A stretch of 64,000 nucleotides of DNA from Helicobacter_D ganmani (lineage in GTDB: Bacteria > Campylobacterota > Campylobacteria > Campylobacterales > Helicobacteraceae): assembly GCF_965138225.1 (NCBI RefSeq), contig NZ_CBCSAX010000003.1, one strand, 5' to 3'. Within the stretch, counting starts at the first letter, position 1. Every line of letters starts with the position of its first letter. The translations under genes were made by a program, and so were the position numbers. A model generated the notes under the pieces. The model made no database searches. It was not told the origin of the DNA and worked only from the letters and a program-made list of their open reading frames with translations. Of this stretch, positions 27,684 through 37,109 are shown in pieces.

Positions 27684-29302
27684 TGACACAAAATATCAAA
27701 CAAATTATAGAGGAAGCGTTAGGGATTTCTAGTATTTTAGAAAAGCCACGCGACAAGAGATTTGGTCATTTTGCTTTGCCAACTTTTAGCTTTGCCAAAA
27801 CTTTACGACAAAGTCCGCAAGCCATTGCACAAGAGTTTGCGCAAAAGTTAGAATCTTTGCCGCAAATTGCGAGTGTGAATGTGTTGAATGGTTACGTGAA
27901 TTTTAGTCTAAGTGATATGTTTTTAGCGCAATGTGCGTGGAAATTCTTGCAACAAGATTCTGCAAGTCAAGCTTCAAATGTAGAATCGCAAGATGTGCAG
28001 GAGCGTATTTTGCTAGAATATGTGAGCGCAAATCCAACAGGTCCTTTGCACATTGGACACGCGCGTGGGGCAATCTTTGGTGATAGTTTGGCGCGTATTG
28101 GCAGGTTTTTGGGATTTTGCATTTCAACAGAATATTATATCAATGACGCAGGCACACAAATAGAAAATTTGGGTAAATCCATTTATTATGCTGGACGACA
28201 TTTGTTTTTTGGCGCACCCTATGAGTTGCCGCAGGATTGCTATAAGGGTGAATATGTGCTTTTGTTAGCACAGCAAGCAAAGGATTCTTTGGGGTTGGAA
28301 GTTTTTGAAAATTTATCACAGATTGCAATCTTAAGTTGCTTTGGAAAAGATAAAATGCTAGAGGAAATCAAGGCAAATTTAGCACAAGTTGGAATCGTAT
28401 TTGATAACTATGTGAGTGAAAAGGAGCTTTTTACGGCTTGGGATTCCACATTGCGCACACTTAAAGCGAACAATGGCGTCTATGAGCAAGAGGGTAAATT
28501 GTGGCTAAAATCTAGTGAATATGGAGACGAAAAAGACCGCGTCATTGTGCGTGAAAGTGGAGAGCCAACCTATCTTGCGGGAGATATTATTTATCACAGA
28601 GACAAGTTTATTCGCCCTTTTACGCGCTATATTAATATTTGGGGAGCAGACCATCACGGCTATATTGCGCGCGTGAAAGCCGCTATTAACTTTTTGGGAT
28701 ACGATAGCAATAAACTAGAGGTGCTTTTGTCGCAAATGGTTGCTTTACTTCAAGGGGGCGAAGCCTATAAAATGAGCAAGCGCGCGGGTAATTTTATTTT
28801 GATGAAAGAAATCGTAGAGGAAGTTGGTGCAGACGCTTTGCGTTTGATTTTTTTAAGCAAAAAAGCAGACACGCATTTGGAATTTGATATAGAAGAGTTG
28901 AAAAAACAAGATGCAAGCAATCCTGTGTATTATATCAATTATGCACACGCACGGATTCATACGCTTTTTACCAAATCACGTTTTGAGATTCAAGATTTTA
29001 AAAATAACCCCAAAGAGCAATATGTAGAATCTCTAAAAGAAATGGACGAAAACTTGCGTGATTTATTGGTGCTTTCACTCGGGCTTGATAAGGTGTTGTT
29101 AGATGCTTTTGTGCAACGCGCGCCCAATAAGGTTGTGGATTTTTTGAAAAATCTTGCAGGAGAGTTCCACCGATTCTATAATGAGACAAAAATTTTAACC
29201 ACTGCCAAAGAAGAGCAGATTCTAAAAGTCTTAATTGTTGTTGCAAAGTCTTTAAATTTAGGGCTTGCGTTACTTGGTGTTAAAGCTAAAGAAAGTATGT
29301 AA
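27683..29302 (+). CDS. argS: Arginyl-tRNA synthetase
   Basis: A class I synthetase of 539 residues. It has SANPTGPLHIGHARGAIFGD (HIGH motif), KMSKRAGNFI (KMSKS-like) and the C-terminal DALR helical domain (YINYAHARIHTLF). Its ATG overlaps the tatA stop by one base, so translation is coupled. Confidence 0.96.
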   Translation: MTQNIKQIIEEALGISSILEKPRDKRFGHFALPTFSFAKTLRQSPQAIAQEFAQKLESLPQIASVNVLNGYVNFSLSDMFLAQCAWKFLQQDSASQASNVESQDVQERILLEYVSANPTGPLHIGHARGAIFGDSLARIGRFLGFCISTEYYINDAGTQIENLGKSIYYAGRHLFFGAPYELPQDCYKGEYVLLLAQQAKDSLGLEVFENLSQIAILSCFGKDKMLEEIKANLAQVGIVFDNYVSEKELFTAWDSTLRTLKANNGVYEQEGKLWLKSSEYGDEKDRVIVRESGEPTYLAGDIIYHRDKFIRPFTRYINIWGADHHGYIARVKAAINFLGYDSNKLEVLLSQMVALLQGGEAYKMSKRAGNFILMKEIVEEVGADALRLIFLSKKADTHLEFDIEELKKQDASNPVYYINYAHARIHTLFTKSRFEIQDFKNNPKEQYVESLKEMDENLRDLLVLSLGLDKVLLDAFVQRAPNKVVDFLKNLAGEFHRFYNETKILTTAKEEQILKVLIVVAKSLNLGLALLGVKAKESM

Positions 29303-29313
29303 AAGGAGTAATT

Positions 29314-30234
29314 TTGAGTAAAGCATTAATTTTTCCCGGTCAAGGCAGTCAGAGTATTGGAATGGGTAAAGACTTATTTGAGAATAGCACAGAGGTTAAG
29401 AGGTATTTTGAGCAAGCAAGTGAGATTCTAAAAGAAGATATGATAAAACTTTGCTTTGAAGAGAATGAAAAATTGAATTTAACACAATACACACAACCCG
29501 CGATTCTTTTGGTGAGTTATAGTGTATTTTCTCTTATTTTGCCAAAAATAAAAGATAAAATTTCTTTTGGGTTAGGGCATTCGTTGGGAGAATTTAGTGC
29601 GCTCTGCGCAAGTGGAGCTTTGAGCTTTGAGCAAGCCATTTCATTGGTTAGTAAGCGAGGATATTTAATGGAGGAATCCTGCAAGTCCAAAGCGGCAGGT
29701 ATGATGGTTGTGCTTGGGCTAGAAGATAATATATTAGAAGAGTTTTGTGCAAAAAAACGCAATAGAGGCTTGAAAGTTTGGTGTGCAAATTATAATGGCG
29801 ATGGACAAATGGTGCTTGCAGGAAGCAGAGAGGATTTATCCACCTTAGAAGTGGAGATTAAAGGATTGGGTGCAAAACGCGCCTTAATGCTTCCGATGTC
29901 TGTGGCAAGCCATTGTCCTATTTTAGAGGGAATGTGCGCAGATTTTAGGGTGTTGCTAGAGGAAGCATTGGGGGATTCCTTTGCCTTTCCTATTATTTCA
30001 AATGTAAATGCAAAACCTTATGGGAGTAAAGCACAAGCATTGGATTTGTTGGCAAAGCAGCTTGTTTCACCTGTGCTTTATAAACAATCCATTCGTGGGA
30101 ATGATGCAGAGATTGAGGGTTTCATAGAGTGTGGAGGCAATGTGTTAAAAGGTTTAAATAAGCGATTGAGTCAAAAAGAAACGATTTCTTTGCAGACTTA
30201 TGCAGAGATTCAAGATTTTTTACAAAAGGATTAA
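29314..30234 (+). CDS. fabD: Malonyl-CoA:ACP transacylase
   Basis: 306 residues. It loads malonate onto ACP for fatty-acid synthesis. The nucleophile is Ser90 in GHSLGE, with GQGSQ at 9-13 and the catalytic His in SVASHCPIL (about 200). It uses a TTG start at 29314 with AAGGAG ahead. It is followed immediately by mtnN, as in H. pylori. Confidence 0.94.
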   Translation: MSKALIFPGQGSQSIGMGKDLFENSTEVKRYFEQASEILKEDMIKLCFEENEKLNLTQYTQPAILLVSYSVFSLILPKIKDKISFGLGHSLGEFSALCASGALSFEQAISLVSKRGYLMEESCKSKAAGMMVVLGLEDNILEEFCAKKRNRGLKVWCANYNGDGQMVLAGSREDLSTLEVEIKGLGAKRALMLPMSVASHCPILEGMCADFRVLLEEALGDSFAFPIISNVNAKPYGSKAQALDLLAKQLVSPVLYKQSIRGNDAEIEGFIECGGNVLKGLNKRLSQKETISLQTYAEIQDFLQKD

Positions 30235-30235
30235 A

Positions 30236-30916
30236 ATGATATTTGGTATTATTGGCGCGCTTCCAGAGGAGATTGCTCCTGTGCTTGCACACTACAAGGA
30301 TTATGAAACTTTGGAGTTTGGTGGCAATACTTTTTATAAGATTAAAGCAGGAAACAAGACTGCAATGCTCGCATGTAGTCGTATCGGCAAGGTACATGCA
30401 GCATTGACCGCTAGCACAATGATTTTACATTTTGGTTGTGAAAAAATCATATTTAATGGAATTGCGGGCGCAATCAATCCAAGTTATAAAGTTGGAGATT
30501 TGCTTTTTGCAAGTAAATTGTGTCAGCACGATGTGGATTTGACAATTTTTGACTATCCTTATGGGTTTGTTCCTGGGAGTGAGACATTTGTCAAAAGTGA
30601 TTCCACATTAAATGCGATTGCAAAAGAAGTGGCAAGTGAGCTTGGATTTCAAATTTATGAGGGAATCGTTGCTTCAGGGGACCAATTTGTCAATCAAAAA
30701 GACAAGAAACAATGGATACGTGAGACTTTTCAAGCGGACGCAGTAGAAATGGAGGGTGCAAGCGTAGCGGTGGTGTGTGAGAATCTCAAAGTGCCTTTTT
30801 GTATTCTTCGGACTATATCCGATAGCGTGAATGATGAGAAGCTAGAGGAATACAATGAGGAAGAAAGCGGTAAGAGAAACATTGCATTTGTAATTCAAAT
30901 GATAGAAAAAATCTAA
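30236..30916 (+). CDS. mtnN: MTA/SAH (aminodeoxyfutalosine) nucleosidase
   Basis: 226 residues from ATG 30236, one base after the fabD stop. MIFGIIGALPEE and VEMEGASVAVVC with the later TISDSVND give the catalytic Glu and Asp of the family. It splits methylthioadenosine and S-adenosylhomocysteine. In Helicobacter the same enzyme also cleaves 6-amino-6-deoxyfutalosine for menaquinone synthesis, so it is probably essential. Confidence 0.92.
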   Translation: MIFGIIGALPEEIAPVLAHYKDYETLEFGGNTFYKIKAGNKTAMLACSRIGKVHAALTASTMILHFGCEKIIFNGIAGAINPSYKVGDLLFASKLCQHDVDLTIFDYPYGFVPGSETFVKSDSTLNAIAKEVASELGFQIYEGIVASGDQFVNQKDKKQWIRETFQADAVEMEGASVAVVCENLKVPFCILRTISDSVNDEKLEEYNEEESGKRNIAFVIQMIEKI

Positions 30917-30933
30917 TTTAAGGAGGTTTGGAA

Positions 30934-31401
30934 ATGCGTTTAATTTTGGTGCGACATGCAAAAGCAGAGAATAGAGAAAAGTGGGTAGGCGAAGATGATA
31001 TGAAACGACCGCTTACCAAAAAAGGTGTAAAACAAGCGAAAAAAATTGCAAAGTATATTGCAAAAAAATACCCCGATGTAGATGCAATTGTTTCATCGCT
31101 TGCTTTGCGTGCGTGTGATACTGCAAAGTATATTGCTAAAAAACAATCCCATAGCACTTTTTTCTTAAATCCAAATATTAATCCTGAAGAAGGATTACAA
31201 GGTTTTTTAGGGCATAAAGATGAGATTGAAGAAGATTGGCAAACTTTAGTTGTTGTTGGACACGAGCCAAGCATTAGTGAGTTTGTGCGATTTATCTGTG
31301 CTAAAGGAACTTTGAATTTGTATGTGGGCAAAGGTTGCGTGGTAGAATTAGAACGCGAAAGTGAGAATGATTGGCTGCTTGTAGGGTTGCATAATTTCTA
31401 A
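30934..31401 (+). CDS. SixA-type phosphohistidine phosphatase
   Basis: 155 residues with the histidine-phosphatase fold. The RHG-equivalent is RHAKAE with His8 as nucleophile, and the second His is His110 in VVGHEPS. SixA dephosphorylates histidine phosphotransfer proteins in E. coli; the target here is unknown. A strong AAGGAGG at 30920-30926 fixes ATG 30934 over the TTG two codons earlier. It sits 17 bases after mtnN. Confidence 0.85.
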   Translation: MRLILVRHAKAENREKWVGEDDMKRPLTKKGVKQAKKIAKYIAKKYPDVDAIVSSLALRACDTAKYIAKKQSHSTFFLNPNINPEEGLQGFLGHKDEIEEDWQTLVVVGHEPSISEFVRFICAKGTLNLYVGKGCVVELERESENDWLLVGLHNF

Positions 31402-31410
31402 AGGGATTCT

Positions 31411-31923
31411 ATGTTTTTGGGTTATTTGCCAGATGTGGCAAACAAATTTAAGAAAAATGAAGTGTTAAGCAGAATCTTTGGCTATCTTTTTGATGCTTTA
31501 GATGAAAGCAGTGAAGTGCATCAGAGGATTATAGCTTTAAAAGCGGGGGAGGAATTTGTGGTGTATTTTGAAGGGGGGGTGCGAGCCATTGAGCAGGCTT
31601 ATAATACCAAAATGCCAAAAGAAGCTTTTTATGAAAGCCATAGTGAAATGGTTGATTTTCAAATGGTAGTTTTTGGCAAGGAGATTTTTTTTATCGCTCC
31701 AAATAGTCTTTGCGAGATTAAGAATCCTTTAGATGATGCACGCGATTTGATTGAATATCACGCAAGTGCTTTTCTTTCAAGCATTCAATTATTTCCCGGC
31801 AATCTTGCGGTGTTTGAAAGTCTTGATGTGCATGCGGGTGGAATCTCTGCAAATGCAGAATCTTCGCTTGTGCAGAAAGTAGTTGTTAAAGTTCCTAAAC
31901 AATATGTTAAATTAAACTTTTAA
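31411..31923 (+). CDS. YhcH/YjgK/YiaL-family protein
   Basis: 170 residues. YESHSEMVDFQMVVFG and the late FPGNLAVFESLDVHAGG match the DUF386 beta-barrel family by eye. Some members (NanQ) act on sialic-acid anomers, so a role in acidic sugar handling is possible but unproven. A G7 run at 31573-31579 inside the gene could slip. The 3' end overlaps the convergent regulator gene by 4 bases. Confidence 0.75.
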   Translation: MFLGYLPDVANKFKKNEVLSRIFGYLFDALDESSEVHQRIIALKAGEEFVVYFEGGVRAIEQAYNTKMPKEAFYESHSEMVDFQMVVFGKEIFFIAPNSLCEIKNPLDDARDLIEYHASAFLSSIQLFPGNLAVFESLDVHAGGISANAESSLVQKVVVKVPKQYVKLNF

Positions 31924-32330
31924 GCTTTGGTTTGGCATTGTGGGCAGATTCCAATCATTGCGATAGAGATTTCTTTGATTTTGTAAGAAGAAATATCGGT
32001 ACAAGCGGTTTTGAGTGATTCCACGGAAGAATTAAGTGCCATATCTGTGATTTTTCCACATTTTTCACAAACAAGATGCATATGCTGGTTTTTCACAAGC
32101 TCATAACGTTGCTTTTGGTTGGGAAATTTCACTTCATCAATAATTCTTGCTTCTTGCATAGAAGCAAGGTTTTTGTAAATTGTAGCAAGAGACATTGAGG
32201 GATTGCTCTCTTTGACATTTTCATAAATTTCATCAATGCTGATATGTCCAAATTTTTGGATTTCTTTCAGGATTGCTAAACGTTGGGGAGTAATTTTGAG
32301 GTGATTTTCTTTTAAAATTTTTTCAAACAT
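31920..32330 (-). CDS. perR: Fur-family regulator, PerR-like
   Basis: 136 residues. An N-terminal winged helix with TPQRLAIL and SLATIYKNLASM (recognition helix) is followed by the metal-binding domain. His83 and His85 fall in NQHMHLVCEKC, and structural zinc pairs are Cys88/Cys91 and Cys129/Cys132. Length and motifs fit the short PerR branch better than Fur. It probably senses peroxide through iron. An imperfect inverted repeat lies about 93-119 bases upstream. Confidence 0.8.
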   Translation of the reverse strand: MFEKILKENHLKITPQRLAILKEIQKFGHISIDEIYENVKESNPSMSLATIYKNLASMQEARIIDEVKFPNQKQRYELVKNQHMHLVCEKCGKITDMALNSSVESLKTACTDISSYKIKEISIAMIGICPQCQTKA

Positions 32331-32422
32331 TTCAATATCCTAAATAATATGGGCTAATAAAATTTTATTCTTAAAAACTAATTTTACAAAAATTATTTTT
32401 ATTTATCAAGAAAGATTATCAA

Positions 32423-32449
32423 TAAATAATTACACAAAGTAATCATTTA
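32423..32449. promoter_or_regulatory. Imperfect inverted repeat in the perR-aspS gap
   Basis: TAAATAATTAC and GTAATCATTTA form 11-base arms with one mismatch around 5 bases, followed by seven Ts. It could be an operator for the divergent regulator or a terminator on the plus strand. The 273-base gap is otherwise AT-rich with no gene. Confidence 0.35.
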
Positions 32450-32603
32450 TTTTTTTATGGAATGGAAAGATTTTGTGATGAATGAATTATTTAGGAATCT
32501 TAATTTGCATCGATACGACTTTAAAGGCTTGAGATTAATTTTGCCTTTTATTATTTTTTGATACAATCACAAATTATTTTGTTATTTTTTAGGAGTAAAT
32601 ACC

Positions 32604-34355
32604 ATGAGAAGCCATTATTGCGCAGATTTGGGAGAGCAAAATATTGGAGAAATGGTGAGTTTATGCGGTTGGTGTAATACTTATCGCGACCATGGAGGAA
32701 TCGTTTTTATTGATTTACGCGACCGCAGCGGGCTTGTGCAACTTGTGTTTGACCCGAAGGATAGCGCAGAGGCGCATAAAATTGCGAGCGAAGTGCGTGA
32801 TGAATATGTTTTGTTGGCAAAAGGAAAAGTGCGCGCAAGAGGCGAGGGACTAGAGAATCCTAAACTAAAAACAGGGAAAATTGAGGTGTTGGTGGAATCT
32901 CTAAAGATTGAAAACAAAAGTCTAACACCTCCTATTGCGGTAGGAGATGAAAGTGTGGGGGAAGATGTGCGCTTGAAATATCGCTATTTGGATTTGCGCA
33001 ATCCGCGTTTGCAAGAGATTTTTATCACGCGAAGCAAGGTGGCACAAGCGACAAGAAATGCGTTAAGTAGCTTGGGATTTTTAGAGGTTGAAACTCCGAT
33101 TTTAACGAAAGCAACGCCAGAGGGTGCGCGGGATTATCTTGTGCCTAGTCGTGTGCATCACGGCGAATTTTATGCCTTGCCCCAAAGCCCTCAATTATTT
33201 AAGCAGCTGCTGATGATTAGCGGATTTGATAAGTATTTTCAGATTGCAAAATGTTTCAGAGATGAAGATTTGCGACTTGATAGGCAACCAGAATTTACGC
33301 AAATTGATGTGGAAATGAGTTTTTGCACCCAAGACGATGTAATGTCGGCTGCAGAAGCGACGCTTAAGGCGATTTTTGGAGTTTTCGGAATCGCAATCCA
33401 AACTCCTTTTGAACATCATACTTATAAAGAAGTAATGGAATCTTATGGCAGCGATAAACCAGATTTGCGTTATGAGTTGCCCTTAGTGGAAGTGTCAGAT
33501 TTGTTTGTGGAATCTAGCAATGAGATTTTTGCTAAGATTGCTAAGGATTCCAAAAATAATCGCATTAAAGCCCTGTGTGTGCAAAAAGGCGATACATTTT
33601 TCACACGCAAAACTTTGGGAGAGGCAGAGGAATTTGTGCGCAAATTTGGAGCAAAAGGTTTGGCGTATATCCAAATCAAAGAAGAGGGCGCAAAAGGTCC
33701 TTTGATTAAATTTTTGAGTGAGGCAAATCTCAAAAATCTCATAGAACGCGTAGGGGCAAAAGTCGGAGATATTGTATTCTTTGGAGCGGGAGAGAAAAAA
33801 ATCGTATGGGATTATATGGGACGTTTGCGTCAGAAAATTGCCCAAGATATGGGGCTTATTGATGAGAATCTTTATAGATTCTTATGGGTTGTGGATTTTC
33901 CTATGTTTGAACGCAATGAAGATGGCAGTGTATCGGCTCTACACCACCCTTTTACAATGCCCAAAAATTTAGATGTAGAAGATGTTGAAGAGATTAGCTC
34001 TGTGGCTTATGATGTCGTATTAAATGGTTTTGAAATCGGTGGCGGAAGCATTAGGATTCATAAAGAAGAGATTCAAAGCCGCGTGTTTAAATTGCTTGGA
34101 ATTAGCGAGGAAGAGGCAAAAAATAAATTTAGCTTTTTGCTTGAAGCTTTGCAATTTGGCGCGCCACCGCACGGCGGAATCGCATTTGGCTTGGATAGGA
34201 TTATTATGTTGCTTTGCAAGGCAAATTCTATCCGTGATGTGATTGCGTTTCCTAAAACACAAAAGGCAACTTGTCCGCTAACAGATGCACCAAGTGAGGC
34301 AAGTGAGGAGCAATTAAGGGAGCTACATATCAAAGTAAGAGAAACCAAACAATAA
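32604..34355 (+). CDS. aspS: Aspartyl-tRNA synthetase
   Basis: A class II synthetase of 583 residues. It has an OB-fold anticodon domain (GWCNTYRDHGGIVFIDLRDR), motif 2 (FRDEDLRLDRQPEFTQID), a GAD insertion and motif 3 (GIAFGLDRIIM). In Helicobacter this enzyme is commonly non-discriminating and also charges tRNA-Asn ahead of GatCAB; sequence alone does not prove it here. It starts the aspS-adk-ppa group. Confidence 0.96.
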   Translation: MRSHYCADLGEQNIGEMVSLCGWCNTYRDHGGIVFIDLRDRSGLVQLVFDPKDSAEAHKIASEVRDEYVLLAKGKVRARGEGLENPKLKTGKIEVLVESLKIENKSLTPPIAVGDESVGEDVRLKYRYLDLRNPRLQEIFITRSKVAQATRNALSSLGFLEVETPILTKATPEGARDYLVPSRVHHGEFYALPQSPQLFKQLLMISGFDKYFQIAKCFRDEDLRLDRQPEFTQIDVEMSFCTQDDVMSAAEATLKAIFGVFGIAIQTPFEHHTYKEVMESYGSDKPDLRYELPLVEVSDLFVESSNEIFAKIAKDSKNNRIKALCVQKGDTFFTRKTLGEAEEFVRKFGAKGLAYIQIKEEGAKGPLIKFLSEANLKNLIERVGAKVGDIVFFGAGEKKIVWDYMGRLRQKIAQDMGLIDENLYRFLWVVDFPMFERNEDGSVSALHHPFTMPKNLDVEDVEEISSVAYDVVLNGFEIGGGSIRIHKEEIQSRVFKLLGISEEEAKNKFSFLLEALQFGAPPHGGIAFGLDRIIMLLCKANSIRDVIAFPKTQKATCPLTDAPSEASEEQLRELHIKVRETKQ

Positions 34356-34368
34356 AAGGAGAGATTTT

Positions 34369-34941
34369 ATGAAAAAGTTATTTTTAGTCATCGGGGCACC
34401 CGGAAGTGGTAAAACTACGGACGCAGAGATTATTAGCAAGAATAATAGTGAGAGCATTGTGCATTATTCTACTGGGGAATTATTACGTGCAGAAGTGGCA
34501 AGCGGAAGTGAGCTTGGAAAGCTAATTGAGAGCTATACAAGCAAAGGGAATCTTGTGCCGCTTGAAATTGTCGTCAAAACAATTGTAGATGCGATAGCCA
34601 ATGCGGTGAAAGATATTGTGCTCATTGATGGCTATCCTCGTAGCGTGGAGCAAATGTTGGAGCTAGATAAGATTCTAAAAGACAAAAAAGATATTGAGCT
34701 TGTCAGTGTGATTGAAGTAGAAGTAAGCAGAGAAACTGCTTGTGATAGAGTGCTTGGACGCGCTAGAGGTGCAGATGATAATGTAGAAGTATTCAATAAT
34801 CGTATGGAAGTTTATCAAACACCGCTCAAGGAGATTCAGGATTTTTATAGCAAAAAAGCTGTGTTGAAAAAAATCAGTGGTGAGCGCACGATTGAGGAAA
34901 TTACTTCCGAAATGGAAGCTTTTATTAAATCTAAAATTTAG
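34369..34941 (+). CDS. adk: Adenylate kinase
   Basis: 190 residues, short form without the zinc LID insertion. The P-loop is GAPGSGKTT (8-16), with the NMP-binding HYSTGELLRAEV and the DGYPRS motif. It balances AMP, ADP and ATP. It is 13 bases after aspS and before ppa, an order seen in H. pylori. Confidence 0.95.
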   Translation: MKKLFLVIGAPGSGKTTDAEIISKNNSESIVHYSTGELLRAEVASGSELGKLIESYTSKGNLVPLEIVVKTIVDAIANAVKDIVLIDGYPRSVEQMLELDKILKDKKDIELVSVIEVEVSRETACDRVLGRARGADDNVEVFNNRMEVYQTPLKEIQDFYSKKAVLKKISGERTIEEITSEMEAFIKSKI

Positions 34942-34976
34942 TAGAGATTCTACTTAAATTATTAAAGGATAAAAAG

Positions 34977-35495
34977 ATGAATGTATCAAAAATCAGTGTA
35001 GGAGAGAATCCTAATAAACTCAATGTTATAATTGAGATTCCTTATGGAAGTAACATTAAATATGAGATTGATAAGGAATCTGGTGCAGTCGTGGTAGATA
35101 GGGTAATGTATAGTGCAATGTTTTATCCTGCGAATTATGGTTTCGTTCCAAATACACTAAGTGATGATGGAGACCCAGCAGATGTGTTGGTGCTAAACGA
35201 ATATCCTTTGCAGGCTGGAAGTGTAATTAAAGCGCGTTTGATTGGTGTTTTGATTATGGAAGATGAAAGTGGAATGGACGAAAAACTCCTTGCTGTGCCT
35301 ATTAGTAAGATAGATCCAAGATACGATAGAATCCAAAGCCTAGAGGATTTGCCACAAATCACATTAGATAGGATTAAAAATTTCTTTGAAACTTATAAGG
35401 CTTTAGAACCAAATAAATGGGTGAAAGTTAAGGAATACAAAGATTTAAATGCTGCCAAAGAAATTTTGGATAAAGCAATCAAAAATTACAAATAA
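34977..35495 (+). CDS. ppa: Inorganic pyrophosphatase (family I)
   Basis: 172 residues. The metal-binding DDGDPADVLVL signature and the upstream EIDKESGAVVVDR and MFYPANYGFVPNT are all intact. It hydrolyses pyrophosphate from biosynthetic reactions. The 170-base gap after it contains a TATAAAAT -10 before dctP. Confidence 0.95.
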   Translation: MNVSKISVGENPNKLNVIIEIPYGSNIKYEIDKESGAVVVDRVMYSAMFYPANYGFVPNTLSDDGDPADVLVLNEYPLQAGSVIKARLIGVLIMEDESGMDEKLLAVPISKIDPRYDRIQSLEDLPQITLDRIKNFFETYKALEPNKWVKVKEYKDLNAAKEILDKAIKNYK

Positions 35496-35665
35496 ATTTT
35501 TAGGTTGTTTCAAAAATTCATTTTTGGTGCATAATGTTGCAAAATTCTACACTAAAAACACCAAAGTGGTTTAGTTGATTTTGTCTTTTAAGAAGATTTT
35601 GTATAAAATACATAGAATCTCACAAAGGTTGAGTGAATAATATTTGTGTTAGGAGATTTAGGAAA

Positions 35666-36442
35666 ATGAAAAAAATTCTTTTAGTTTCAGTTTTGGCTGT
35701 ATTTGGATTAATGGGGTGCGGTGGAGACAATAATAAAGAAGCTAGTGCCGCTGCTAAGGGGGATTCCAATAAGGTTTATGAGGTGAAATTCGCGCATGTT
35801 GTGAGCGCAAATACACCAAAAGGGAGAGCAGCGGATTTCTTTGCCAAAAGAGTGGAGGAGCTCACAGAGGGGAAAATTAAAGTGCATGTATTTCCTTCAG
35901 CACAACTTGTAGATGATGACAAGGTTTTTCAAGAACTTAAACGCAACAATGTGCAACTTGCAGCACCTAGTTTTTCAAAATTTACGCCTTTTGCAAAAGA
36001 GTTTAATCTTTGGGACGTTCCTTTTATTTTCCGCGATACTGAACATTTGCATAAAGTAATGGATGGAGAAGTAGGAAAAATCCTAAAAGATGTGATTTCA
36101 AGTAAAGGTTACATTGCGCTTGATTATTGGGACGCAGGATTCAAACAATTTAGCACAAACAAAAAACCAATCATAGAACCAAGTGATGCAGAAGGGCAAA
36201 ATTTGCAAGAGAAATTTTCTACTGCAATGCGCGAAGCAACAATTTTTGAACGCGAAGAGAGTGCTAAGGAAGAAAAAATGTTGCTAGATAAATTAAAAGC
36301 TGATGATAAGACAAATACAACCATCTATGAGTTAGATGAAGCACAAAAACAACGATGGCAAGATGTGATGATTGCAATCTACCCTAAGTTTTATGATTTA
36401 ATCGGCAAAGATTTGATTGAGAAAACGCTGAATACAAAATAA
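35666..36442 (+). pseudogene. dctP: TRAP transporter solute-binding protein DctP with internal deletion
   Basis: 258 residues against about 330-340 for the family. The N-terminus is a lipoprotein-like signal (FGLMGCGG). The first lobe is normal through FNLWDVPFIFRD and YWDAGFKQFSTNKKP. At about residue 181, the sequence jumps from EPSDAEGQ to NLQEKFSTAMREAT, which belongs near the family C-terminus. About 75 residues are gone in frame, including the strand with the arginine that binds the substrate carboxylate. ATG 35666 has GGAGATTTAGG before it. The downstream permease genes look intact, so the transporter probably lacks a working binding protein. Confidence 0.7.
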
Positions 36443-36471
36443 TCTTGCAGATTATTTTTGAAAGGTTTATT

Positions 36472-37092
36472 TTGCGCAATTTATTATTAATGATTCAGAA
36501 ACCTTTTTTGTGGGCACATAAGGATTCTGGTGTCAATAAGCTTTTTGCTATTTTAGACAAGATTATTGCAGGAATCAATAAAAATGTTGCAGTCATTGGA
36601 ATGGCACTTGGAATCGCAATTACCGCAATTAATGTGAGTGTGCGTTACATTGCGGGATTCTATCCAGAGATTGGCTCGCTCACTTGGGCAGAGGAAGTAG
36701 CAAGATATTGTTTTTTGTGGTCAGCATTTTTTGGTGCGGCGTATGGATTTAGAAAGGGTGTGCATATTTCTGTAACTATGCTAGTTGAGAAGTTTCCACC
36801 AGCACTTGCTAAAACTTGTGTGCTATTAACACATATCCTCAATTCTATTTTTCTAGGCTTTATGTTTTATGCTAGTTTAATGGTTTGCTATTTGAACTAT
36901 GAAATTGGTTATATGAGTGAAGCGTTACACGAAGTGCCTTTGTGGGTGTTTCTCCTTTGTTTGCCTATTGCATTTTTAGGAGCAACTTATCGTTCCATAG
37001 AAAAAATCTATGAAGTTTCTTGGACAGATGCAGACAAAGTTGTAAAAAATGCAGAGGAAGAGATGATTCACGATTCTGTGATTAAAGATTAG
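36472..37092 (+). CDS. dctQ: TRAP transporter small permease DctQ
   Basis: About 206 residues with four membrane helices. The DctQ hallmark follows helix two (TWAEEVARYCFLWSAFFGAA then FRKGVHISV). I favour TTG 36472, which has AAAGG six bases before it. The frame is open back to a TTG at 36445, and ATG 36490 is another option. It pairs with DctM to form the sodium-driven permease. Confidence 0.85.
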   Translation: MRNLLLMIQKPFLWAHKDSGVNKLFAILDKIIAGINKNVAVIGMALGIAITAINVSVRYIAGFYPEIGSLTWAEEVARYCFLWSAFFGAAYGFRKGVHISVTMLVEKFPPALAKTCVLLTHILNSIFLGFMFYASLMVCYLNYEIGYMSEALHEVPLWVFLLCLPIAFLGATYRSIEKIYEVSWTDADKVVKNAEEEMIHDSVIKD

Positions 37093-37109
37093 TAAAATTT
37101 GGAGAATTA

